A DNA stretch of 64,000 nucleotides, taken from positions 13,622 to 77,621 of the forward strand of contig JADJZR010000006.1 in the NCBI GenBank assembly GCA_016715645.1, read 5' to 3'. The DNA comes from Elusimicrobiota bacterium. GTDB taxonomy: Bacteria; Elusimicrobiota; Elusimicrobia; FEN-1173. A model generated the notes under the pieces. It searched no databases, was not told the origin of the DNA, and worked only from the letters and a program-made list of their open reading frames with translations. A program made the translations under genes and the position numbers. This document shows, one piece after another, positions 1 through 8,231 of the stretch; the stretch's first letter is position 1, and every line of letters starts with the position of its first letter.

Positions 1-768
1 TTGGGCGTCGTTCAAGGGCTCACGGAGTTTTTGCCGGTATCGTCCGATGGTCATTTGACTCTGTTCCAAGCTGGATGGGGAATGGGCGATGCCACGTTGG
101 CCATGGACGTGGTCCTGCATGTGGGGACCTTGGGGGCCATGGTCTGGTATTTCCGCGGGGACCTGTGGAGTTTAGCCCGGGGCGTGTTGGATAAAACGGA
201 CAGCGGGGCGGCCCATCGACGATTCCTGTGGATGATAGGCGCCGCCACGGTGGTGACCGGGGCCATCGGGTTGGGGTTAAAAGATACGATTGAGAGCCTT
301 TCAACATCTTATCGGGCGGCAGGGATCGGATTTTTATTGACCACAGGCGTTTTGTTGTGGGGGGAGGGGCGGTCTCGCCGACTGGGCGGGGGCTCATCCG
401 GTGCGAGCACGGCACCGATCTGGCACGCGTTGATGATTGGCGCGGCCCAGGGGGCGGCGGTGTGGCCCGGCCTGTCCCGAAGCGCGTCGACCATCGCCGT
501 GGCCGTGGCCCTGGGCTGGGCCTGGACGGACGCTGGACGATTCAGCTTTTTAGCGGCCATGCCCGCCATTGCCGGAGCCACGTTGTTGACGGCCCGGGAC
601 ATTCATGCACTTCCGGTCTTGCCCTCTGTCATGGGGGCGGCGGTGAGTTTTCTTGTGGGCTGGATGGCGTTGGGCCTGCTCATGCGTTTTTTGCGGGCGC
701 GACGACTGTGGCCCTTTGCCCTTTATACGTTTGGATTGGCCCTGTTTTCTTTTTACAAAACCCTATGA
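1..768 (+). CDS. uppP: Undecaprenyl-diphosphatase UppP (BacA family), 5' end at window edge
   Basis: Integral membrane phosphatase that recycles undecaprenyl pyrophosphate to the lipid carrier used for peptidoglycan and surface polysaccharides. The N-terminal motif QGLTEFLPVSSDGHL (about residues 4-18) and the second motif PGLSRSASTIAV (about 156-167) are the two conserved catalytic regions of the family, the first with Asp where most members have Ser before GHL. Several hydrophobic segments follow. The frame begins at base 1 with TTG, and family members usually have some residues before the first motif, so the true start may lie upstream of the window. The stop overlaps the ftsK start as ATGA, suggesting co-transcription with ftsK and lolA. 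Confidence 0.9.
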   Translation: MGVVQGLTEFLPVSSDGHLTLFQAGWGMGDATLAMDVVLHVGTLGAMVWYFRGDLWSLARGVLDKTDSGAAHRRFLWMIGAATVVTGAIGLGLKDTIESLSTSYRAAGIGFLLTTGVLLWGEGRSRRLGGGSSGASTAPIWHALMIGAAQGAAVWPGLSRSASTIAVAVALGWAWTDAGRFSFLAAMPAIAGATLLTARDIHALPVLPSVMGAAVSFLVGWMALGLLMRFLRARRLWPFALYTFGLALFSFYKTL

Positions 769-3035
769 AACTGATGGCACGTTATCGCTTGTCCGCACGG
801 TCCGCCAAAAAAGGCCGATCTTCCCGCCGACCGGTGGTGGGGATGGTTTTATTGGCTGTTTCCGCGCTGGGACTTTATTGTGTTTTGTTTCCGTCCGGAT
901 TGTGGGGAAAACCCATCAAAGGATTTTTATCCACGGCCTTTGGGGTGGGGCGGTTCCTGTTTCCCGTTTTGACGGGATATTTGGGGTTTCGATTGGCGTT
1001 GGCGCGTCCGTGGCCCCAGGGGGCGTTGCGTTATTCTTTGTGGAGCGGCCTCTTTGTTTTTGGGGTAACCCTGGCCAGCTTGTTCAGTCAATTGGCTTAC
1101 CAGGTCAACGCGGGGGGCGTGCTGGGGTTGGCGGGGGCCGGATTTCTTAGCCGATTGTTCGGACTGCCGGGGGCGTGGCTGGTGACCTTTTCGGCCCTTT
1201 GTTTGTTGACCGCCGCGCTGATCCGTGTCTCGCCCATCCATTTGGCCGAACACCTGGTGGCCCGCCTGCGCCAGGACTGGCAGGAATGGACCGCCGCTCG
1301 TAAAGATCCCCGAACACGTCGGGATAGCGTGGTTAAAGCCCGGGCGGTCGTGGCCCCGGTCCCGGTGGACCGTCCTATCCCGTTGGTGGTGACCGGCAAA
1401 ACAACTTCCGACAACCTGTCCCCCAAACCCACCCCAAAAGAACAAGTTAAAAAGGTCTCCCCGCCAAAACAATCCGATCCAGGTGGGGAGGGAACGAACG
1501 TCCCCGCAGAAATTACGGGTTTTAGTTCCAAGGGGACGAATGTCCCCAATGTCCCCCCTTATCGGTTGCCTCCGATTGAGTTGTTGAACGATCCGCCCAA
1601 ACAGGTATCGCAACTGTCCGAATCGGATTTGGTGGCCAAATCGAGGGTGCTTGAACAAACCTTGGCTAATTTTGGCGTGGAAGCCCGGACGATCGACATC
1701 CATCCGGGCCCCGTGATTACGCGATTCGATTTGGAACCGGCTCCGGGTGTAAAAATCAGCTCAATTGTGAATTTGTCTAACGACATTGCGTTGGCCATGA
1801 AAGCCACGCGGGTGCGGGTTCTGGCGCCGATCCCTGGAAAAGGAGCGGTGGGCGTTGAAATTCCCAACCCGGAATCCGTGACGGTTACGCTTAAAGAAAT
1901 TTTAACGGATTCAAGGGCCCAAGCGAGCCGGTCTCCGTTGGCGGTGGCTTTGGGAAAAACGAGTTCGGGGGAACCGTCTTTGACGGACCTCGCGCCCATG
2001 CCCCACTTGCTGGTGGCGGGGGCCACGGGCACGGGTAAATCGGTATGCGTGCATACGCTCATTGTTTCCATTTTGATGCGGGCCACGCCGGACCGGGTCA
2101 AGTTTGTGTTGATTGACCCTAAACGCCTGGAACTGCCTATGTATGAAGGTATGCCGCACCTGTATGATCCCCGATCGGGACCGGAAGACGCGCAGGTGAT
2201 CACTCAGCCTAAAGAGGCGGCGAAAGCCCTGATGCGGTTGGTGAAAGTGATGGAATATCGATACGAAATTTTTGCCCGGGCCAACGTGCGCAACATTGAG
2301 GGCTATAACGAAAAACGGTTGGCTCAAGGCCTTCCTCCCGAATATTACATTGTGGTGATCATCGACGAACTGGCGGATTTGATGTTGGTGTCGGCCCGGG
2401 ACGTGGAAGATTGCATTCAACGCTTGGCGCAAATGGCTCGGGCGGTGGGGATCCATTTGGTGTTGGCCACCCAACGCCCGTCAGTGGACGTGATCACCGG
2501 CGTGATCAAAGCCAATTTGCCCGCGCGAATTGCGTTGCGGGTCGCGTCTCAAACCGACAGCCGGGTCATTTTGGACACGCCGGGAGCGGAATCGTTGGTG
2601 GGCCGGGGAGATATGTTGTTTTTGCCCGCGGGTGCGCCCGCGCCGATCCGTCTTCAAGGGGCGTATGTGTCGGAAAAAGAAGTGGAAGCGGTGGTGGGGT
2701 TTGCCAAAAGCCAGGGCGGACCCCGTTACCAGGACATTTTTGCGGAAATCGCGGCCCACCAGGCCGCGAACGAAGACGTTGAGACCCGGGAAGAATTGGA
2801 TCAGGCGTTGCGATTGATTATGGAACGTCGTCGGGTGTCCCAGGATTTGCTGAAATCCCATTTCGGGTCGTCGGCCCGGGCCACCAACGTGTTGTCGTTG
2901 TTGGAGGTGAAAGGGTACATTCGTAAACCCGAGGGGACCAATAAGTGGGAGATTAATTTTGATAAAATCGAAGACCTGTTTCGGGCCGGCGGCGGGGGGA
3001 ATAACGCCGAACAGGTGGAGGCGATGGACGAATGA
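765..3035 (+). CDS. ftsK: DNA translocase FtsK/SpoIIIE
   Basis: Septal ATP-driven DNA pump that clears chromosomes from the division site. The 756-aa product has about four N-terminal membrane segments (residues 17-150), a short Pro/Lys-rich linker (about 185-285), and the RecA-like motor. The motor carries Walker A GATGTGKSV (about 419) and Walker B VVIIDELADLML (about 529). A C-terminal winged-helix gamma domain (about 678-745, RRRVSQDLLKSHFGSSARA) follows. I chose ATG 765 because it overlaps the uppP stop and places the first membrane helix near the N-terminus. The linker contains two copies of a GGGACGAAxGTCCCC-type palindrome (near 1488 and 1531). Overlap with lolA downstream is 4 bp. 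Confidence 0.95.
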   Translation: MKLMARYRLSARSAKKGRSSRRPVVGMVLLAVSALGLYCVLFPSGLWGKPIKGFLSTAFGVGRFLFPVLTGYLGFRLALARPWPQGALRYSLWSGLFVFGVTLASLFSQLAYQVNAGGVLGLAGAGFLSRLFGLPGAWLVTFSALCLLTAALIRVSPIHLAEHLVARLRQDWQEWTAARKDPRTRRDSVVKARAVVAPVPVDRPIPLVVTGKTTSDNLSPKPTPKEQVKKVSPPKQSDPGGEGTNVPAEITGFSSKGTNVPNVPPYRLPPIELLNDPPKQVSQLSESDLVAKSRVLEQTLANFGVEARTIDIHPGPVITRFDLEPAPGVKISSIVNLSNDIALAMKATRVRVLAPIPGKGAVGVEIPNPESVTVTLKEILTDSRAQASRSPLAVALGKTSSGEPSLTDLAPMPHLLVAGATGTGKSVCVHTLIVSILMRATPDRVKFVLIDPKRLELPMYEGMPHLYDPRSGPEDAQVITQPKEAAKALMRLVKVMEYRYEIFARANVRNIEGYNEKRLAQGLPPEYYIVVIIDELADLMLVSARDVEDCIQRLAQMARAVGIHLVLATQRPSVDVITGVIKANLPARIALRVASQTDSRVILDTPGAESLVGRGDMLFLPAGAPAPIRLQGAYVSEKEVEAVVGFAKSQGGPRYQDIFAEIAAHQAANEDVETREELDQALRLIMERRRVSQDLLKSHFGSSARATNVLSLLEVKGYIRKPEGTNKWEINFDKIEDLFRAGGGGNNAEQVEAMDE

Positions 3036-3685
3036 AAAAGATTTTGATGGGGTTTCTTTTTGTTTCGGTGACCGTGTTTGCCGCGGACACCAGTCGGTTG
3101 GATCGGGTGTTGGCCCGGTTGGAACAGGCCGAAAAAGAAGTGCGCACCTTGTCGTTTGATTTCACTCAAACGACGTCTCTCTCAGTGGGGCGCGGGGCAG
3201 CTGATATTGTTGGGTCGGCGTTATTTGAGCGACCCAACCGGTTTCGGGTGGAACAATCGGCTCCGGAACCCCAGGTGATCGTGTCTAATGGAAAGGTGTT
3301 TTGGGTGTATTTGCCCGAACGGGGCCAGGCCATCAAAGATTCCATGGACAATTGGGCCCGGGCGGCGGGGTTTCCCCAAGGGCTAACGCCGTTTCGGATG
3401 AACGTGACCGAAATGAAAAAAAAATACGATTTTGTTTTGGACGATACCAGCGGCCAGCCGGTGTTGGTTTTGACCCCGCGGGATTCCGGGTCCTTCTCGT
3501 ATACGTTGCGGTTATGGATTGATCTCAACACGGGTTTGGCCGTGAAAACCGAGTTGGAGTCCGAGGCTGTGCGGGCGGTGGTGACCGTTCGAAACGCCCA
3601 GGTGAACCCCCCGATCAAAGACGCCCAGTTTAAATTTGTCCCTCCGAAAGGCACCGACGTTTTGGAAATGCCTTCCGCAAAATAA
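3032..3685 (+). CDS. lolA: Outer-membrane lipoprotein carrier LolA
   Basis: Periplasmic chaperone that ferries lipoproteins from LolCDE to the outer membrane. The 217-aa product starts with a signal peptide (MKKILMGFLFVSVTVFAADT). It then shows the LolA fold pattern: SFDFTQT near residue 45, ALFERPNRFRVE near 65-76, NGKVFWVYLPE near 87. Length fits the family. Its ATG overlaps the ftsK stop by 4 bp; the ftsK-lolA order is the same as in many proteobacteria, which supports the call. Presence of LolA indicates a two-membrane envelope. Confidence 0.88.
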   Translation: MKKILMGFLFVSVTVFAADTSRLDRVLARLEQAEKEVRTLSFDFTQTTSLSVGRGAADIVGSALFERPNRFRVEQSAPEPQVIVSNGKVFWVYLPERGQAIKDSMDNWARAAGFPQGLTPFRMNVTEMKKKYDFVLDDTSGQPVLVLTPRDSGSFSYTLRLWIDLNTGLAVKTELESEAVRAVVTVRNAQVNPPIKDAQFKFVPPKGTDVLEMPSAK

Positions 3686-3701
3686 CGGATAAGGGGCTAC
3701 A

Positions 3702-6608
3702 ATGCGCCAATTAACGGCGGTTTTTTTATCTTTGTCGGTAGCCCTTCCTGCTTCACTTTTTTCTTACGACGACTATTCCCGCTACGAGCGCGGGCCGGAC
3801 TCCTATTCATTTAATAATTTGCAAGAAACTTGGAAACGAAACTTTAATGCCCGGGAAAGTTTCAACTACAACGCTCCGTTCACTCGCTCGCCGATTCAGT
3901 TTCCGAAAGTCAGTTTGGATTTGACCTTCCAAAACACTTTCCGAAGTTTCAGCAGTTTTAACTCCACTCAATTTGATAAGAGGCTGGACCTTAACTACAA
4001 ATCCTTTTCGTCCAGTAGTTTCTCCGCAAAACCGGTGGTTCAAACCTATGATTTTAAAGCTCCAACGAATTTAATCAGAAATCTAAACTTCCATAGCCCC
4101 GGTGTCCAATCAACCGAAGGGACATTCGTCCCCTCGATCCCACAACCGAAGGTGCCCATTGGGTTTTTCAGCGGAGTTGCCAGTGCGGTTAAGACGATCC
4201 CGGCGTTCTTTTTGACCGTGGCAAGCAAGATCGGAGAGGCGGCCTCGTTTCTGTGGAACCGGGTTGTTCTGGGCCATCGCACCGAAAACACCGCGACCCT
4301 GCCGGACGGGACTTTCCTGACCGGCCAAATCACCCTGAACCGGGACGACAAAATCCTGTCCATTGCTCCCGGCACGGTGCGCACGGTCGGCGAGTTTAAA
4401 CAGCTTGAAACCGGCGAAATGGCTCTTGTCCCGGGCAAAAGCCCCATCACGATCAACGGCAACGAATATTTTAGCGGCCAGTTTGTTTACGACGGGGAAA
4501 AGTTTCATTTGGACGGCCCCGGCATCAAGCTCACGAACCAGGCCGGGCCCACGATTCAAACAACCGCCCCTTTCAAGGAATACGTGAACGGTGACGCCCA
4601 AGGGAACGAAACGGTTTTGGGGTACGGCGCCTTGTCGCGAAACGACACGTTTAGGGAGACCACCACGGGCTTGTCTTTCCGCAACACTAACGGTGTTTGG
4701 TCTTTTGACCCCAACCAGTCGGCTGTGCTCAAAGTGGATGGTAAAAATATTCCCGTTGCCATTGACGAACAAGGCCGGTTCAAGGAAACGGTTAAATCTC
4801 CCACCGCTGAACCGGCGGCGTATATCACGAACGTCTTGCCCAGCCCCGGGACAAGCGGCTACGAAATTGAGAAAGTGACCCCGCTGACGGGCCATCAAAC
4901 GATCCGCACAGATATTCCCGGCACAAAACCCAGTTCCCTGACCACCGGCCAGACTAACGATTGGCGGCAAAAGACAGGGGCGCTGTTCGAAGTCAAAGGC
5001 CAACGGACTGACTCCGCGACCAACGCCACGGTACACCAGGAGGGGGATCAATACGTTTTCACTTCCGGCCAGGTGGCGACAGTTTCCGTCTCCGCCCCCA
5101 AGGAAAGGCCCCAGGAAGGGCAAAAAACCCTATACACCGAAGCTCTGTTCGGTTCCGGCACACGGTTAACGGTGACCGGAAAAACGGAGTTTCCCAATTA
5201 TGAGGCAACGGTTTACGTTGGCAAGGTCATGATGGGTGGAAGTGGAAAATTAAACATGGAAAAGGGCACGATTTTCGCGAGTGAGGACCGAGGATTGCGG
5301 TTGACGGTTCACTTAAACGGCGGGGAAACGGCCATCGCTGTGAAGAGCATTGACCGGAAATCGGGAACGTTTGTGGCCCTTTTGCCGGACATCCCGCTCA
5401 AGACGGGCGAGCATGTAAGACCTATCACGCGGGAAGTGGCAGGGCGCATCGATGCTGAAAATGGCCAGGCCATTTTGACCAACAAGGGGTTTCAATGCCC
5501 GATCTTAAAACCCCGGGAAACTCCGGGTTTTTGGGAGACAGTACCCGAGGTCACCGGCAACGGGCACATTCACATAAAAGATAACAAGATAACGCTGAAC
5601 ACGGACCGGTTGGCCAATCTTTCGGATTACAAGAATTTGGACGAGAGAAAGCCCGTTTGGACCACCACCATGAGAGACCGATACGACACGGCCCTATCGG
5701 CGTTCGCGGGTCCCGAAAACAATTTAATTATTCGAAGCGGCGGACTGGTATTGGCAACGGCGATGGTGATCCCCAAATTGGTGGAAGAAACGGTCGCCTT
5801 TGTGGTGGATTGTGTTCACCCCGCGAGCGAGTTTGCCGTTCACAGTTTCCTGGTTGTTCATGAAAAAGACCCTGTTGAGAAGTTAAGGGCCGCTGGAAAG
5901 GCAACGGACAATTTCGGTGAATTCTTCATTCGAGCCGAAGCGGGAGCCACGGCGGCCGTGACCGGGGGCGCTCTGGTTGTCAGAGAAGGAACCCCGATTA
6001 TCCGCAACGCGGTCCGATCCGTTTCCAAATTGCTTGAAAAGCCCACAGCGCTGGCCCCTCAACCCGCCCGCAGTCTGGGCGCCGCTGCCCGGTCCGAACT
6101 AGCCGACCCGGTAACAACGAAATACGAATTAGTAAGGAGGGAACAGGACATTCGAACCGTTTCCTGGCCGCAAAACTTAATTCGTGAGGCCCCTCTCGCA
6201 CATAAACCATCTTGGAAGGGTGAGCGCGTTCTCTCCCCGACACCGGGGAAGACAACGACGCTTATTGGGAATTACAAGGGGGACATGCAGCACATTTTGG
6301 CTGAGATTGAATATCCGAAGACAACCGATTTCGGCGTCAAAGAAGGGGGATTCAACCTTCTCAACGTTCCTGATGACGTGACGATTGGGATCGACTTTTG
6401 GAAGCAATTCAACGAGCCTTGGTTACAGCAGGCCACAACCAGGGGAGATGTGGTTGTTGTTGTGAGCAATCCCTTTGACCATGCTCTTCTGTCTAAAGGT
6501 GGACGACTCACGGGTTTTGGCAGAGAAGTCGATTTTATGAACCGCCTTGTTTCTGATGGAAAATATGAGTTTATTGTCCAAGAGGGAAAATATGTCCCTA
6601 GAAGATGA
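3702..6608 (+). CDS. Large exported protein with polymorphic-toxin-like C-terminus
   Basis: I do not recognise the full-length family. The 968-aa product has a signal peptide (MRQLTAVFLSLSVALPASLF), an Asn/Phe/Ser-rich aromatic N-terminal region (about 20-150), a hydrophobic stretch near 150-190, a long beta-rich middle, and a second hydrophobic region (about 680-770) of the kind that precedes toxin domains. The last ~120 residues (from TTTLIGNYKGDM) carry TTDFGVKEGGFNLLNVP and W-QATTRGDVVVVVSNP. This layout resembles C-terminal toxin tips of Rhs/CDI-like polymorphic toxins, with an unrecognised activity. SD-like AAGGGG precedes the ATG. The 3' end overlaps a small low-GC gene that fits an immunity role. 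A GGGACATTCGTCCCC palindrome lies at 4118-4133 in the coding sequence. Toxin function is inference. Confidence 0.6.
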   Translation: MRQLTAVFLSLSVALPASLFSYDDYSRYERGPDSYSFNNLQETWKRNFNARESFNYNAPFTRSPIQFPKVSLDLTFQNTFRSFSSFNSTQFDKRLDLNYKSFSSSSFSAKPVVQTYDFKAPTNLIRNLNFHSPGVQSTEGTFVPSIPQPKVPIGFFSGVASAVKTIPAFFLTVASKIGEAASFLWNRVVLGHRTENTATLPDGTFLTGQITLNRDDKILSIAPGTVRTVGEFKQLETGEMALVPGKSPITINGNEYFSGQFVYDGEKFHLDGPGIKLTNQAGPTIQTTAPFKEYVNGDAQGNETVLGYGALSRNDTFRETTTGLSFRNTNGVWSFDPNQSAVLKVDGKNIPVAIDEQGRFKETVKSPTAEPAAYITNVLPSPGTSGYEIEKVTPLTGHQTIRTDIPGTKPSSLTTGQTNDWRQKTGALFEVKGQRTDSATNATVHQEGDQYVFTSGQVATVSVSAPKERPQEGQKTLYTEALFGSGTRLTVTGKTEFPNYEATVYVGKVMMGGSGKLNMEKGTIFASEDRGLRLTVHLNGGETAIAVKSIDRKSGTFVALLPDIPLKTGEHVRPITREVAGRIDAENGQAILTNKGFQCPILKPRETPGFWETVPEVTGNGHIHIKDNKITLNTDRLANLSDYKNLDERKPVWTTTMRDRYDTALSAFAGPENNLIIRSGGLVLATAMVIPKLVEETVAFVVDCVHPASEFAVHSFLVVHEKDPVEKLRAAGKATDNFGEFFIRAEAGATAAVTGGALVVREGTPIIRNAVRSVSKLLEKPTALAPQPARSLGAAARSELADPVTTKYELVRREQDIRTVSWPQNLIREAPLAHKPSWKGERVLSPTPGKTTTLIGNYKGDMQHILAEIEYPKTTDFGVKEGGFNLLNVPDDVTIGIDFWKQFNEPWLQQATTRGDVVVVVSNPFDHALLSKGGRLTGFGREVDFMNRLVSDGKYEFIVQEGKYVPRR

Positions 6609-6873
6609 GAACAGAAATACAAATCAGATTATTGATGAGAAATTGAGATCTTTTGGGCTTGTTGATTCGGAGCTCTTAGCCTCTTTCGATGAAGCCTATA
6701 ATTATGCCGCAGCCTCAACAATGAACTGGTTAATCGCCAAGCTTAAAATTCTTAAAGAAGTTGTTGGGCATGGGAAGACTATTGGGATTGAGTCGTCTAG
6801 ACGAATTTCGGATGTCAAGGAATTGAATGCTTGGGTTTGTGAGCGTTATCCGGACATTGCTGAACGGATCTGA
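6592..6873 (+). CDS. Small protein, candidate immunity partner of the upstream toxin-like protein
   Basis: Unrecognised 93-aa acidic, helical protein (MSLEDENRNTNQIIDEKL...). I chose ATG 6592 because AGAGGGA lies about 6 nt upstream. It overlaps the end of the 968-aa gene by 17 bp, typical of translationally coupled toxin-immunity pairs. Base composition is visibly more AT-rich than the flanking housekeeping genes, consistent with acquisition together with the toxin tip. Alternative in-frame starts exist at 6547 and 6565. No signal peptide, so it would act in the cytoplasm. Function is inferred from position only. Confidence 0.5.
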   Translation: MSLEDENRNTNQIIDEKLRSFGLVDSELLASFDEAYNYAAASTMNWLIAKLKILKEVVGHGKTIGIESSRRISDVKELNAWVCERYPDIAERI

Positions 6874-6881
6874 AGGGTGCG

Positions 6882-6953
6882 ATGCCGGAGATCGTAATTG
6901 ATCCTTTATCAATAAGTGATGTGTTCATTCGGGAGTTGAAGGTTCGTCCATGA
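6882..6953 (+). CDS. Tiny ORF (23 aa) between immunity-like genes
   Basis: Short open frame MPEIVIDPLSISDVFIRELK... whose TGA overlaps the ATG of the next small frame (ATGA). It may be the 5' remnant of a longer gene now broken into the 6882 and 6950 frames. Too short to identify; listed because it sits in a toxin/immunity locus where truncated immunity genes are common. Confidence 0.25.
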   Translation: MPEIVIDPLSISDVFIRELKVRP

Positions 6954-7075
6954 AAGAGCTTTACCATGGTTCTGAAACCATGTATACAGTCTTTTTTAAC
7001 GAAGAGGCACAAAAATATTTTGTCAAAGTTACATGTGGGACAATTGGTTGGTATGAGGTACAGGTTGAGTGGTAA
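6950..7075 (+). CDS. Short 41-aa ORF, possible truncated immunity gene
   Basis: Open frame MKELYHGSETMYTVFF... ending CGTIGWYEVQVEW before TAA. The final strand-like CGTIGWYEVQVEW resembles the C-terminal beta strands seen in small immunity proteins, but this is impressionistic. It overlaps the preceding tiny frame by ATGA. From here to 7397 (about 320 nt) I see no gene; 7250-7310 contains a degenerate REP-like CGTCATTGCGTTCCAGCC (read on the minus strand). Confidence 0.3.
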   Translation: MKELYHGSETMYTVFFNEEAQKYFVKVTCGTIGWYEVQVEW

Positions 7076-7397
7076 TGTCAAGTTTCTGGCAGTAAATTTT
7101 TCTGAGCGCATGATCAAAAAATTAAGCGGCCAATGCCTTGTGAAGACCGTTATTTGAGGCTGATTTTGGTGTGACAGGGGCAACGTCGGTGAGGATGGTC
7201 TGTGTGGAGGTGGATCACTCATGGAAAATCAAGTAGACTGTTCCAGCTTCGATGATGTTGGGTGGAAAGAAAGTGTGGATTCCGGTATGGTTTTGGCTGG
7301 AACGCAATGACGGGACAAGGGGTGGCGGGCGAGTCTATGACGAGGTTAATCTCTTTTCGGAAAATCGTGACTGCGGAAAAAACAACAGGGACAATCT

Positions 7398-8231
7398 ATG
7401 ACCGACAACACAGCTGAATCGATAGGATCCATTCTTCGTCACCGCCGCTTGGAACGGGGCGTGACGTTGGAGACTGTCACCAACGCTTTGCGCATTCAAA
7501 CTCGATTTTTGAAGGCGTTGGAAGAAGATCGGTGGGATGAACTTCCCGCCCAGGTCTTTTTGGAAGGATTTTTGGTGCAATACGCCGACTATTTGGGGTT
7601 GAACGGAGCGGCTCTTCGTGACCAACTCCGGGAAAAAATGGGCCAGGCGGGCCCGCCCGCGTTCACTCATCCTTCCCCGGTGCCCGAGTCCATCGACGAT
7701 TCGTCGACGGCCGCTTTGCGCTGGATTTTGGCGGGGGCGGCGGTGTTGGTGGTTGTGGTGGGGGCCCTGTTGTTGTTTAGGCGCCAAGAAACCCCGGGCG
7801 TGTCTATGGCAAAACCGTTGAACCAAGTGACCGAACCGGAAACGGTGGTGTTGTCCACCGCGGCGTCCTCGTCGGTGGTGCCATCGATTGCTCCGGTGGT
7901 CAAGAGTTCTCATTCCTTGGTGTTGCGGGCCAGTGAATCGGTGTGGGTTCGTGTGCGCTTGGACGGTTCGGTCAAATTTGAAGGCACCTTGATGGCGGGC
8001 GAAGTGCGGACCTGGCCTTTTGAGACAAACAGCCGGGTCCGTGCCGGCAATGTGTCGCGGTTGATCGCGCTCGTCGATGGTAAATCCCTGGTGGATTCAA
8101 CCACGCCGGGACCCGCCGACGTCATTTACCCCGCACGGGACGGACGCACCCATGTGATTTATCCGGCTCCGGCGGCCGCGGCGCCGCCGGTGGCGGCTTC
8201 CACCGCTCCCCTCCCCGCGCCCAACGAATGA
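7398..8231 (+). CDS. rodZ: RodZ-like helix-turn-helix membrane protein
   Basis: Cytoskeletal adaptor that links MreB to the elongation machinery. The 277-aa product has the N-terminal HTH_25 domain (residues 6-72; LRHRRLERGVTLETV, RFLKALEEDRWDELP, FLEGFLVQYADYLGL). A single membrane helix (WILAGAAVLVVVVGALLLF, about 109-127), a Ser/Val/Pro linker and a periplasmic DUF4115-like C-terminal domain (about 170-255, SVWVRVRLDGSVKFEGTL) complete it. The Ala/Pro-rich tail ends in the ATGA that starts rimO. The rodZ-rimO-pgsA order is common in bacteria and supports the call. Confidence 0.85.
   Translation: MTDNTAESIGSILRHRRLERGVTLETVTNALRIQTRFLKALEEDRWDELPAQVFLEGFLVQYADYLGLNGAALRDQLREKMGQAGPPAFTHPSPVPESIDDSSTAALRWILAGAAVLVVVVGALLLFRRQETPGVSMAKPLNQVTEPETVVLSTAASSSVVPSIAPVVKSSHSLVLRASESVWVRVRLDGSVKFEGTLMAGEVRTWPFETNSRVRAGNVSRLIALVDGKSLVDSTTPGPADVIYPARDGRTHVIYPAPAAAAPPVAASTAPLPAPNE

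Noticed and set aside
927..1703. Minus-strand open frames of 150-260 codons inside ftsK
   Set aside because: High-GC shadow frames; the + strand carries clear FtsK motifs and the minus translations are low-complexity.
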